Positions 47,858 through 59,110 of a stretch of 64,000 bases of DNA are shown piece by piece. Below the pieces are notes generated by a model that ran no database searches, was not told the origin of the DNA, and saw nothing but the letters and a program-made list of their open reading frames with translations. Each line of letters opens with the position of its first letter. Within the stretch, counting starts at the first letter, position 1. The position numbers and the translations under genes are program-made. The DNA comes from Fratercula arctica (taxonomy: Eukaryota > Chordata > Aves > Charadriiformes > Alcidae), in contig CANTUZ010000001.1 in the NCBI GenBank assembly GCA_947846985.1, forward strand, positions 73,663,021 through 73,727,020, given 5' to 3'.

Positions 47858-50559
47858 GATAGGAGTGCTTGGGCCTAACTACACAGTGCAGTGGAGTTAG
47901 TACACCCACATTAGTATGTCCACATATCACAGTACCTCCCTCCATATAGTGCGCGGAGGTACTAACCCTGGTGTAGAAACTCAAGAGCCACATTAGCTTC
48001 CAGTTCTTGTTGGCTTCATTGCGTACAGCTCTTTTCTGATCTTGTTCTACCAGTCTTGACACACAAGGTGGTATTGGCAGTACTGCCAATATACACTAGT
48101 GGCTAAATAACAAAGTTGTTCTTTGCCTTTGTTTGTTACTCTTACGGTGACTCAGGGCAGCAGTGTCCATTGGGAATATTCCCGTTCCCAATCAGCAATT
48201 TGCAACAAGGGCTGGTCGTCTTCTGTGATAACCTTGGGTATGTACAACTTAGACATCTGGGTATGAAAGAGTTGTCTCTACTCCCTCAGTACTTGGTGGG
48301 TGTAAAGCTGCGTTTCTAAGACCTAATTGTTATCCCGAGATAGACATCAACCTAGGTCAGATGCATCACGACTTAAAAGGGCCTGTTCCTCTCCACTAAT
48401 TAGTAAGAATCTCAATTAGTATCTGAGGTATACACAACCATATTTTAGAAGTCCAAAGTTAGGTAGGGTAAATATGTTCGCAGCATTACATTCACTTGGT
48501 TGCAGAGGGCTGTGGTAGCTGTAGTCTCATCCTGTCTCAAAAGTAGAGTCATCATCGTTCCACAGAGCGTGAGGGTGAGGTGAAACGTGCTCAAGATAAA
48601 AATGCAGCTCACTGCAGGATCTTTATGAGTCTTTATTCTAGAGCTTTTCATACGCCTGTCATATGGGGAGGAGAACTACAGTACCTCCTTAGGATGTTGC
48701 TTTAAGGAGAAAATTGCGTTTTGATCAGACTTCTTACAATGCTTTTGCTGACACATTTCGCAAATTTCAAAATTAGGCATCTGAAGTTCAGTTCTAACCT
48801 ATATATAAGCACTAAAATAACTATGTCCTGATTTCCTAACGTGCTAACTTAGTTGGAAGCAAGTGTACTGAATATCTCTGGCAAGCTGGTCACTTTTATT
48901 TAAGTCATCGTAATTGAAAATTTTGGCCAGAAGGGCTCATTGAGGTTGTGCTGCCAAGGTGATGTTCCTTGTAAACCTGCTTATGGTATGTGGTCAGAGA
49001 GACTTCAGGAGAATACAAATGTTGCTTTTCACTCAGTGAAATATAAAGTCTAGCATTCTGTCACTCAAACAAAAATTGCTAGTCCCAGTACTGTTTTGAG
49101 GGGGAATGGAGAGGACTTTGGGTGCCTTATGTGGCCTCACTTAAACTGAAGGGAAAGACTGAGAAAATGGTAATAACTGAGAATGAATCCCTTAAACTAT
49201 GCACCCATACCAGCTAACCATGCCACTTCATCCTTTCTTGCCAAAAATAGAGCTAGAGGCGTGAACTACAGCTCATATGGCCTCCAGAAGTAACATCATA
49301 TGCAGACAAAAAAATGTCAGCAATGCTGACCTGGTGCACGTGTTCAGCTGCAGCAACGCTCTCGGAAGAGCCTCATGTTGAGACTTGAGGCTTGAATTTT
49401 CTCTGTCTCCTACCACTTTGAGGTGAAATACTACAGTCGTACAGGATCTGGTTAATAGCTTGCTGATGCACAGCTCCTTAAGGGCAAGTCAGAGGTATAA
49501 TTACAAATTGCTTTGTAACTCGTCAGTTTGTGTCATGAGTACAGGCATTTAAATATTCTGTACTTGCAGATACATTTTATTTCTTCCTTATCACACGGTG
49601 TGATTAGACTCACGCCTTGTCACTGGCTATCTCTTTGCATGAGCGGTTGGTTTAATGTGGGAATATATACATTTCTGTAAGGAAAAAAGAGAGTATAAAA
49701 TGTAGATAGTGTAAAAGCAGGAGCACTACAAGCCAAAGAAGAAAATTTGTTCAGCAGTTGTTTGCCATCATGGTTTTAGATTAATTCCTACCACGTATCA
49801 CTGCAGGGCTAGCAATGAACATTTCTTATACTTTTTACTGAATTACTATCGGTGTGATGTTTTTTTTTTCCACAGGGACCTTGGACTGGGCAATGTTTAC
49901 AGCAGTCCAGATGTGAAGGCTGGTTCCTCATTAAGTCACGCTGATCTTCTAATCCCGGGTTCACATGCTTCTAGTGCTGTATTTTATCCGATGGCTTTAT
50001 CTAGCGTTGTATCCAGGTCACATGGAGTTTATGGAAAACTGCTTGCAATGCAGTCTCTAGGGTGGTGTTTAACAAGGTGTGCATGAAGATGTTTATGGGG
50101 TGTGAGAATGGGAGTCTATTCGTTCTCCATGTTGAGTGTTACCAAGCCCGGTTCCCTTCTAACCTTGTCCTGGTGCAACCATTAGAGGGGAGAGGAGACT
50201 CGGTGCTATTGTATTCAGCAGCCTGCAAAGTCTGGCAGCTACTTGTCTGCTACCATACCATAAACCGTGCCCGGGTGCTTGCCTCTTGCATCTCCACCAC
50301 CTGGCTGGGACCCAGTCTGGATAACCGAGATCTAAACTTGTTGTTTTGGGATAGAATACGCATTCCTCTGATTTGCATTGGAGGAGTCCTCAACGGATTA
50401 TCAAGGGGGCAGTATAAAACAGATAGCGCCTCTACTCATTTTCTACTTTGGCACTTCTAAGGAAATGTAAATTGTGTGATGGGCAAGTATATTTTTATCA
50501 CTTGGCACCCAGAACTGTTTCTGAAATAATGTGTATTTCTAGGGCATGGTCTTTGAACA
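47858..50559. other. Intergenic region between CR1 copy and AT-rich cluster
   Basis: No known gene was recognised. An acceptor-like junction at 49876 is followed by an exon-like segment to 50076 with a donor AAG|GTGTGC. An overlapping open frame from an ATG at 50083 to 50460 (about 125 residues) has no recognised relatives. These are weak candidates for a non-coding transcript. Confidence 0.55.
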
Positions 50560-50599
50560 TCTATGAACATATATGTATACATTAAATGGAAACTGCAGT

Positions 50600-52430
50600 A
50601 AAATATAGGATTATGCTAGCTACCAGTGCTGTAATTAGCTCACTGAACTAAAAATAATTAACATAGTTAATCATTGGATTACAGCACAATGAGAAGCACA
50701 CACCCAATAAATCACATTTTTTTTATTATTATCTGTTAAGTGTCTGGCTGCTTGAGTAATATTTTACAACTTTGGTTAAATTCGTCTTGTGCTCTTCAAA
50801 GCCAGTAGCAAAATTTCCAGTTTTCATAATGCTATGCAATCAGACACCTATGCTCAGGGGGTTTTAATTCACCACTGCATTACTCCAGTGCCAAGATCTG
50901 ATCTGTGATTTGACCGCTATTTTCATTCAGCAAAACTAAAAGATTAACTATTTCTTAATTTATGAGCTAATTAGTACACTAATACAAACCACATTTATCA
51001 TTTCCCTGAGTTTGCTTAATCCTTCTTCATTACAAAAGTCAGTTCAGATGTCCATAAAAGCTTACTGGGGGAAAAAAAAAAAGTATTTGTTTTCATTTTC
51101 ATTAGGGAAAAGTGAAAATTCCAAAAGATCCTGGGCAGACAGAGCCACATTCTTTTGCTCTCATTAAAGTCCTTTTAGTTACAGTAGTTAGTGGAGGAAA
51201 ACACAGTGCAGCTCTAGGCATACGCCTGCAAGGTTGCCAACACCAATAATTTTATCAAAGTTTAATAAGATTTAGTGTTTTTCTTATAAAGCTTCAGCTC
51301 CGGAGTCCCAGGATTATGAAATAGTATTATCTTCCATTAAATGTGTACATTAGAAAGAGCCCTTGTGGTTGCAAAGAAAGTCTTGGAAATATAAAATTAA
51401 TGGCTCAAAAATTCTAATTAAAAAAAGCATGAGGCCCAGATTAATTTCATTAAAATCAAGATTTTAGAAGCAATCTCAGATTTTGAGAAGTGTTTATTAG
51501 TCTAAATATTGTGTCAGTAGTGGCACTTATTCCAGCAGTATTGCTCTTCGAGTAATTATGTATAGGATCTGGTGCTACATTCTTGATATTCTTTTCCTAC
51601 TCCAGCAACTAAGTTTAAGACACAAAAAACCCCACACATTTTTGTGATTTAAATGCATTGCAGCGCCGAGACTTAGGGTTAAGAGTTGGTTACATATTTC
51701 AGATATTGGAGCCAGACAGCAATTCGGTCTAATAATGTGCATGTCTACTATTTCCTGAAAATTTGCTGGTACATGACCCCTTATATGCATATATGTGACC
51801 CTACAACAAACTCTCTTATGTGGTGCCAAAAAATGGCATTAGCTTCAGCTGCTTCATTAAATTGCTCCCCAAGCTGGCTTACATTCGCAGGGAACAAGGC
51901 ACAGCCTCTCAGCAAGGAAGGCGTGGGGTGCCAGCGGGCAGGGCAGCCCCTGCTCCCCTCCACCTTCGCTGGGGTTAGCCTACGGAGGAAGAAAAAAAAG
52001 CCCTTGTAAGTGCCGGGCCAGGGTATTTGGGGCACTGTCACGACATTGTTTGTCCTTCTCTCACGAAGGCACTTTGAGGTGCGCTACCAAATGGCTACCG
52101 GGAGCCAAGTTGCTCCTTTGAGGAGTCCCCAGCAGACGAGGAGCCTGGCTGTTAAGAAGCACTTATCAAATAGACTGCAGCTGTGATGGGCTATACTGTT
52201 CCCGACTAAATATTCTGTCCCGGGGACACAGTTAGAGAAATAGTTCCTGTAATTAATGCTTAGCTTTTAATATTATCAGCTGAAAAGAGAAGTGAATGTG
52301 ACAGCAGTCAGTAACTGCCAAGATATAGATCCAATATTTGAAATCATAAAAGATCTGAGTCAGTAGGAGAATACTGGGCTATTACAGACATGAAAAAAGC
52401 GCAAGCTGAAAGATGACAAAGCTTGCATAA
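50600..52430. promoter_or_regulatory. Candidate conserved enhancer cluster (homeodomain-site-rich)
   Basis: Several tracts carry dense TAATTA/ATTA-type sites and little repeat sequence: 50628-50690 (TAATTAG, AATTAAC, TTAATC, GGATTA), 50860-51060, 51410-51510 and 52140-52330. At 50628-50685 an 8-base inverted pair GCTGTAAT/ATTACAGC brackets the site cluster. The texture is that of developmental conserved non-coding DNA, but conservation cannot be tested here. In human this flank lies between PPP2R3B and SHOX and contains SHOX limb enhancers, so SHOX is the natural candidate target. Confidence 0.3.
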
Positions 52431-53082
52431 TGTCCCACATGGTCCTGGGGAAAATAATTGAGGCTAAAGAATATAATTTGATTGTATGGGGAGCATTCTC
52501 AGGGGCTGAATTTATCTGGGTAGCAGATAAGTGCAGACTTTGCTGGGCTTGAGCTGCCCTCCGGAAGAGCCTGTTGGTATCCCTTGGTTGTGAAAGTTCC
52601 CCCGTGGGGCTTAGTGTCCACAGGCTAATATGACCTTTGGGAATAGTCCCCATGGTAACATGAAACCAGATCATATTAGCATTTTAACGCTGGCGTTTCC
52701 TGATTTTTAAGCACTTCCTCACGTAGCCTTACTGTCCTGACTCCATACCTAGCCCTTCTACAAGGAACAGTACTAAGAACTTTTCTAGAAGGATCAAGAT
52801 CGGAATGCAACTTTTCAACAAAATTTAATCATTTTTCTGATTGCCTTTTGTATCATGTTGCACAAATTTCTTTCACATGTATGTCTTACACGTATATTCC
52901 CACAGCGGTGCTTACAAAAGAAGTTCCAAATAAATGTCAGCAGATGTAAGCGCATGCAGCAAATGTCCTCAGTGTTCTGGACCTTGAAATGCAGCTAATC
53001 CATTAGTCAGAAGTACGTGCTTATTTCCCATCCTATTCGGGACAGAGTGCAAGCTTCTACTCGAATTACTTCAAAATTACTC
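52431..53082. other. Unrecognised intergenic sequence
   Basis: No gene, repeat or structured signal recognised in this interval before the second CR1 copy. Confidence 0.6.
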
Positions 53083-53490
53083 GTGTTCAGTCTGGAGAGA
53101 AGGAGGCTGAGGGGAGGAAACCTTATTGCTCTCTACAACTACTGGAAAGGAGGCTGTAGTGAGGTGGGGGTCGGTCTCTTCTCCCAAGTAGCAAAGGATA
53201 GGATGAGAGGAAATGGCCTCAAGTTGTGCCAGGGGAGGTTTAGGATGGGTATTTGGAAAAAATTCATCACCAAAAGGGTTATCAAGCATTGGAACATGCT
53301 TGATAGGGTTGCTGCCCTATCAAACTGCCCAGGGAAGTGGTTGAGTCACCATCCCTGGAGGTGTTTAGAAGGTGTGTAGATGTGGTGCTGAGGGACTTGG
53401 TTTAGTGGTGGACTTGGAAGTGCTAGGTTAATGGTTGGACGCGATGATCTTAAGTGTCTTTTCCAACCTAAATGATTCTATGGTTCTATG
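53083..53490 (+). mobile_element. CR1 retrotransposon, 5'-truncated, divergent subfamily
   Basis: It starts at GTGTTCAGTCTGGAGAGAAG and reads through the ORF2 C-terminus ([20 protein letters not shown]). It continues through the 3' UTR (GATGATCTTAAGTGTCTTTT) to the 3' repeat GATTCTATGGTTCTATG. The [12 protein letters not shown] wording differs from the AYKKAGEGLFAR type of the copy at 47361, so the two belong to different CR1 subfamilies. Confidence 0.95.
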
Positions 53491-53984
53491 AAAATTCCAT
53501 GCTTAAATTCTGTTCTGTGACATCTTAAGTTCATTTTTGTGTTTCTGATTGTATAAAACACCCCACACTTTCTTTCTTTATATTGGTATCTGTTCACTTT
53601 AACCTATAAAAGAATGCATTTTAGTGACTTGTATTCCTGCTAGTCCTCAATTGGTAAGGGATCTGGGAACAGTAACTGGGCTCTATTTTCTCATTCTTCA
53701 GTGGACCTATTGGTTGGTTTCATTGCAGAACCACTCTTACACCAATGCAATGGTGCCATGTAATGTTTGGTTCCTGAATTGCTCTTGCAGGGCTAGGTTG
53801 GAAAAATGCAATCTTTTTTTACCTGAGGCTTGACTGAAATTAATGTTTGTGTGCGTGTCTAGGCTCAGCTCTTCTCCCATGACTGTGCTGGTGGATCACA
53901 AGTTACTGTTCTTGCTAGCATTCACTGTTTCCTGCCGATGTTTCTTGATTTGGAAGTTATTTCAATATTAAGAGCTTCTGCTTA

Positions 53985-54335
53985 TAGAATCATAGAATGG
54001 TTTGAGTTGGAAGAGACCTTAAAGATCATCTAGTTCCAACCCCCCTGCCATGGGCAGGGACACCTCCCACTAGACCAGGCTGCTCAAAGCCCCATCCAGC
54101 CTGGCCTTGAACACTTCCAGGGATGGGGCATCCACAACTTCCCTGGGTAACCTGTTCCAGCGGCTCACCAACCTCACAGTAAAGAGTTTCTTCCTAATAT
54201 CTAATCTAAGTCTCCCCTCTTTCAGTTTAAAAGGGTTACCCTTCATCCTGTCGCTACACTCCCTGGTAAAGAGTCCCTCCCCATCTCTCCTGTAGGCCCC
54301 CTTTAGGTACTGGAAGGCTGCTATAAGGTCTCCCC
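53985..54335 (-). mobile_element. CR1 retrotransposon, 5'-truncated, inverted
   Basis: It starts on the plus strand with the reverse-complemented 3' repeat TAGAATCATAGAATGG, then AAGAGACCTTAAAGATCATC and TAGTTCCAACCCCCCTGCCA. It continues to AAGGTCTCCCC, where homology stops. The minus-strand frame still shows ORF2 C-terminal wording (LIAAFQYLKGAYRRDGEGLF). It is closer to CR1 consensus than the other two copies, suggesting a younger insertion. Confidence 0.95.
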
Positions 54336-57300
54336 TTGTGAAACTTCTGAATGTTTCCAGTGTGGCCATTATCCCTGACAGTCTGAGCACTTCTCCTGTT
54401 CCTGAGAGTGCTTCTGTGCATGCTTTTTCCACATGCCTCACACCCCGTCTTTACCCCGTGGCTGTGAAACTGCACAAGCTGTTTAAGGTAAACTCCATCC
54501 ACATGTTACTTCCAGAAAATAAATGCCCGATGAGAATGCCCGGCATCATGCAGAGCTCTCTGTTCCCACATAGGAAGCTCGAGTCGGAGCACTGTCCCTG
54601 TGAGCTGCTTGTGAGGTGGAGGAAGGGAAAATGTTCTCCCCGGGTTGTGAAGGCCACCTCACGTCTGCCAGGTGAAGTGGGGAAGTTATTCTGAAGGGGG
54701 GGTTCCCTTCCCAGTTCACCAGCCTGGCCTGGATAAGGGCTGTGCCCCAGGTGCCTGTGTGTGAGGTGAGAGCATAAACACGGAGGAGGCTTCTCCTTTT
54801 GCACAAGTTAGGGTATGGTCAGTAAAGGCAGCCCAGGACTACATTTTTAACACAGTGCCTTAACATTGAGGTTGTTGCATTGCAATTTTAATAAAACGCT
54901 AGTGGTGCCTACACTTAAGCATTCCTTGTGGGCTTAAATACACCAAATAAATAGAGAAGAAATAATACAGTATTTAAAAACCAAGCAGGATAATTCCATG
55001 CCTCTCTAGAAGGGAAGAAAGGAATTGCTGATGGAGTTTTTAAACCAAACCATATTTATGCAGCGTCATTATCCTCTTGTTTTTCTGGAGACATCTCGTC
55101 GAAGTCCAAGTGTCCAAGCATGCTGCATCAGTAGGGTGGTGCCAAGCTGAAGTTGTTCAAATCAGTTGTTGCTTTGGGGTTGAATTTCAAAAGCAGCAAG
55201 ACAATTTTCCAAAATGAAACCAGTAGTCCTTTGGAAATAATGAGATACCCGATAATGTTACTTTTGGGGCTGGAAATGAAACATTACAATAGTTTAGTAT
55301 ATCAAATGGCTTGAAGTGATTAAAAAGGATGTGTTTCTTCCTCTAAAAGCATTTAAAAACATATTAAAAGGCCTCAGTTAGCCAGCATTGAACATTGCAG
55401 GTACGTACTGGGAGCAGATCTGTTTTTCCCCCAGTTTTGTACTTGTTCATTTGAGCAGTCTTAGGAAGATGCCTGTGTTTTCCCTCAACGGTGGCTGCTT
55501 TTCACATGTTCTAACCTACATAAATTCTTAATGTTTTACTATACTTTTTGCAATGGAGATGTTATTGGTTAGGTAATAAGAAAAAGCTCCAGTTCTACCG
55601 TGTAATGTGCATTTTTTGCACCTTATGAGAATATTGAATAGACTTCATTATTTTTTTCAATACAAGTCTGAATTCTACCATTTGATTACCTGAACCAAAA
55701 GCATTTCAATTTGCCATCCATCACCCTGACCAGTGTAAAATGCTGAATATTCAGATTAAATTGGAACTTTTTTTCTATGAATAAGGAATTTGATTCAATT
55801 CTATAATATACAGTGTCTCTGGGGAGAGGAAATTGAGCTGAAGGTCGCCGAAGGCAAGTGAGAAAATTGTATTATCCAAATACAAAATTCTTTTTCTTAT
55901 CATCAAAACCTGAAATACAGCCATGGGGAATAAGGGGGTCAAGAGAGAATTCAATTAGAGATGAAAATGGAAAAGGTGCATTTTTCAACTTACCTTTCAT
56001 TTTTCCAAACAAGTGGCAGCAGTGAGCTGTATGAGGACAATGAAATATTTGTCAAGCAGTTTAAACTTTTTTTTTTAAATATAAATCAGAAAACATTCTC
56101 AAACAGTTATAAAGAGATAGTAAAAGTCCATATCAACATGGAGTCTCCAATTCTTCATAGCCTTAGCCATTGCAGTTTTAGCTTGTTAATCAGTGGTGTG
56201 GGAGAGATAATAAATACCTAATTGCAACAATTTATGTGGATAAAATTGTCTTGTTAAGAAAGAACAATTCTCAAATATTTATAGTCAGCTTCCCCTCTTA
56301 GACGGTCTGCGATAACAATTTCTGCACTTTTTGCTCCATAACTCATAATGTTAAATGATAAACATTCAAAAGAATTGTAGAAGCATGGTGGCATTATGCC
56401 ATAAAAATGCTTGCTTTTCTCTTTATTTATTTTAGTGTTCCTCTTTATTTATTTTAGTGTAGCTACCAAGAACTTATAAAATAAACCAGACCCTGTGCGC
56501 TGTGGCCACCTCTGAAACGTTAGCAATTAGAGACACACGCCGTGATTTAGCAAAGAGGTGCTGCGCTGGCTCCGTTCTCAGCTGCGTGACTGGTGTCGCT
56601 GCTGCCAGTCCACCTGTGTCCGCAGGATGGGTTTCCTCTTGTTAAAGGCATTTTAGCTAACACTGAGGCTAATCTTAGAGGAAAGGAGATTTCCAGCGAG
56701 ATCCTAGAATGCTAATTTAGCAGCTTCCTAAGCTTGCTGTGTAAATTACCCAGTGATTTACAAAATTAGCTTGAGATAGCTCAGGGGTTCTTATTCGGTG
56801 TCTGTACTTGTCAGTTTTGTTTGCAGTCATTTCCTAAACATTTGTTCTTTCCAAGATGAAATCACTGTGGTATTTACAGAAACCTTTCTATATTTGGTAA
56901 GTGATCTTTTTTTTTTTCCTGTCTAGTTAGAATGGGTGGTACTATGTATAACTGAACTTTCAAATATATTCTAATTCTAAGGAGCACTTCATTCATACTG
57001 CAAGTGCCAGTTCTGAGTTTGGGTTGAATCCAATATTGGCTAGAACTTTGTGAAACTGGGCTGATATTCTATGAAAAGTAATTTGAAAATGTTGTTGCTC
57101 TTGAAGCTAACTGCAGTCATCTCTGTGATATAACCTGGAAAGCAAATCTTCAAGCTTTACCCCAGTGTAATAACCTGAATCTGAACATTGCCTTTTTGAT
57201 GTATTTGTGATACTGTGTAATTATTAAAAGCATGTTATATTGACTACGAAGCCATTCTGCCTTTCAACAGAATGGTCTCTTTTTACAAAACCGAAAATAG

Positions 57301-59040
57301 CAAACACCACCTTCATTCCCTGTTGGTGCATGTGCTTGATGTGCAGATGTGAAATTAGGCCCTTTGCCACTGTGAGCACATGCACTTGCTATTGTTAGGA
57401 AGCAGAAACGCTGGTGCAGTACTCAGCACATCTCTGGACGCGTGACAGAGTTCAGAGAGATGGATCGTTTTCTCACGAATTCAGCAGTCTTGTAGAACGC
57501 ATGGCCCGAACCTTGCCCAAAGTGGCCTTTTCTTGTTCCATGGGACAGAAATCCCGATTCTTGGATTTTTTTTTTTTTTTTGTAAAACAAAATCGTGTTT
57601 CAATTTTGCTGGCTTGTTTCATTTAAAGTAGAATGGGTTATGTTATATACCGTGAAATGAACTGGAATGAAATTATTTCAATAGGAATTCACTTTCTAAA
57701 CATTTTTTTAAAGATCTTACTATGCACCTGTCTGTGTTTTTAAGTGCCAGAACACGTCTGTAAGCCTAGTGCCTATTAGATTCACTGGCTTTCAGTGGAA
57801 GTGAAAGGGCTCTTCTGTTCAGATTGGATTGCAAGATTGGGGTCTTTGTAAAATAAAATTTCTACTAGATGGATCAGGAGTGTCTGCATGTTACTTATAT
57901 GGAAATTTGAATAATTTTTATTTTTTTGAAAGGTGACAAAGAGTTTTATATTTCAGATCTAATGAAATAAGACTTACTTTAATTTTCTTTTCAAGCTATC
58001 ACAGGAACAAGAACTTCATCCACAGTTGCTGAATTTTTCAAAGTGAAGGAAAAAGGACATTACATAGGTAAGATTATTCAGTCTGGTTCTATTTGAATCT
58101 ACTGAACTTCCTTCTATTTGACAAAATGTAAAATTAATGTTTTTGGAATCTGGGGACTTCAATAACCTAAGAAAATTAAAAAATAAAGGGAGTTTTACTG
58201 AATTGAAGTGAAATAGGTTGTTAGAAGAAAATCAACCTCTGGTGAAGGGAAGGGAAGAAAAATGATAAAGAGAAATCACATTGACAGAAACCTCAAACAT
58301 TATGGAAACAAGTAGGTCAAAAGACTTGTTCAAAACAATATACCTTTGGAGTATATATTATCAAAAGCACCATTAATTCTTAAGGCAGAAAGACACCTGA
58401 GATCAAACAGATGCAAATTTATAGCTAACCATTAAACACTACTTGGGTGATGGGAACAAAAGAAAATATATACAGGGCAGAAAATTAAACCAAGTGATTA
58501 TTAGGATTAAAAGAAATTATCCCCCCAAATATAAAAATAAATGTAAAATAAAATAAACGCACTTGATGTTTCAAAGCAAACTTAAGCCTCGGTGTTTGGG
58601 AGTAAAGTTCTATGGGGTAGAACTTACATAGAAATTTGATGATTAAATTCTAAGATCTGGGAAAGGGAATTAAAACCAATGTCAGCCACCTGGACTGTAG
58701 AGAGCAACTTAATTTTTCTAACTTTGATAGACTATGGACTGCTGGAGAATGCAGCAAAATAGAGGTTATGCAGTAAAGCAACAGTCGGGCAGAGACAAGC
58801 ATCAAGCAGAACTACACGTATGTTGTGAATGTGTCAAGATATAGCAGAAAACCTTCCCTTCCCTTCAGAAGAATCACTGTAGGAACAGAGGGGACAGAAG
58901 ATGTGGGCAACAAAGAAGGAAAATGGTTATACAAAAGGCCTGAGGATGATTTGCACTGTGTGTCTCTTGTAAGATGCTGGAGACCCTCAGCTGGGATGAA
59001 CTCAATGGGAGTTGAGGCCGGGTACTGCCTTGTGCTTGCA
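54336..59040. other. Intergenic region, middle part
   Basis: No protein gene recognised. It holds a 20-base direct repeat at 56419/56441, a T-run at 57566-57581, and two exon-like segments bounded by good splice signals (56827-56896 and 57996-58067, plus strand). Confidence 0.6.
56419..56460. repeat. Perfect 20-base tandem duplication
   Basis: CTCTTTATTTATTTTAGTGT occurs at 56419-56438 and again at 56441-56460 without a mismatch, spaced by two bases. The perfect identity suggests a recent duplication. Confidence 0.95.
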
Positions 59041-59110
59041 AGGCCAAACCAATGACATAAAAGGCCAAACCAATGATGTAAAAGGCCAGAGACAAACTGT
59101 TAAAGGCCAC
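59041..59110. repeat. Tandem repeat with 21-base period
   Basis: Units starting AGGCCAAACCAATGACATAAA lie at 59041, 59062, 59083 and 59104 (last partial). Units 1 and 2 differ at three bases; unit 3 keeps only AGGCCA and is diverged. Because 21 is a multiple of three, the minus strand reads as a seven-residue repeat (LAFYVIG-like), which explains an open frame of 78 codons there. Confidence 0.88.

Noticed and set aside
54070..54441. Minus-strand open frame of 123 codons
   Set aside because: It is mostly the ORF2 C-terminus of the inverted CR1 copy at 53985-54335, extended by chance into the flank.
58874..59110. Minus-strand hydrophobic open frame with repeated LAFYVIG wording, resembling a membrane protein
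   Set aside because: The hydrophobic repeat is produced by the 21-base tandem repeat, and the rest has no motif or gene context.
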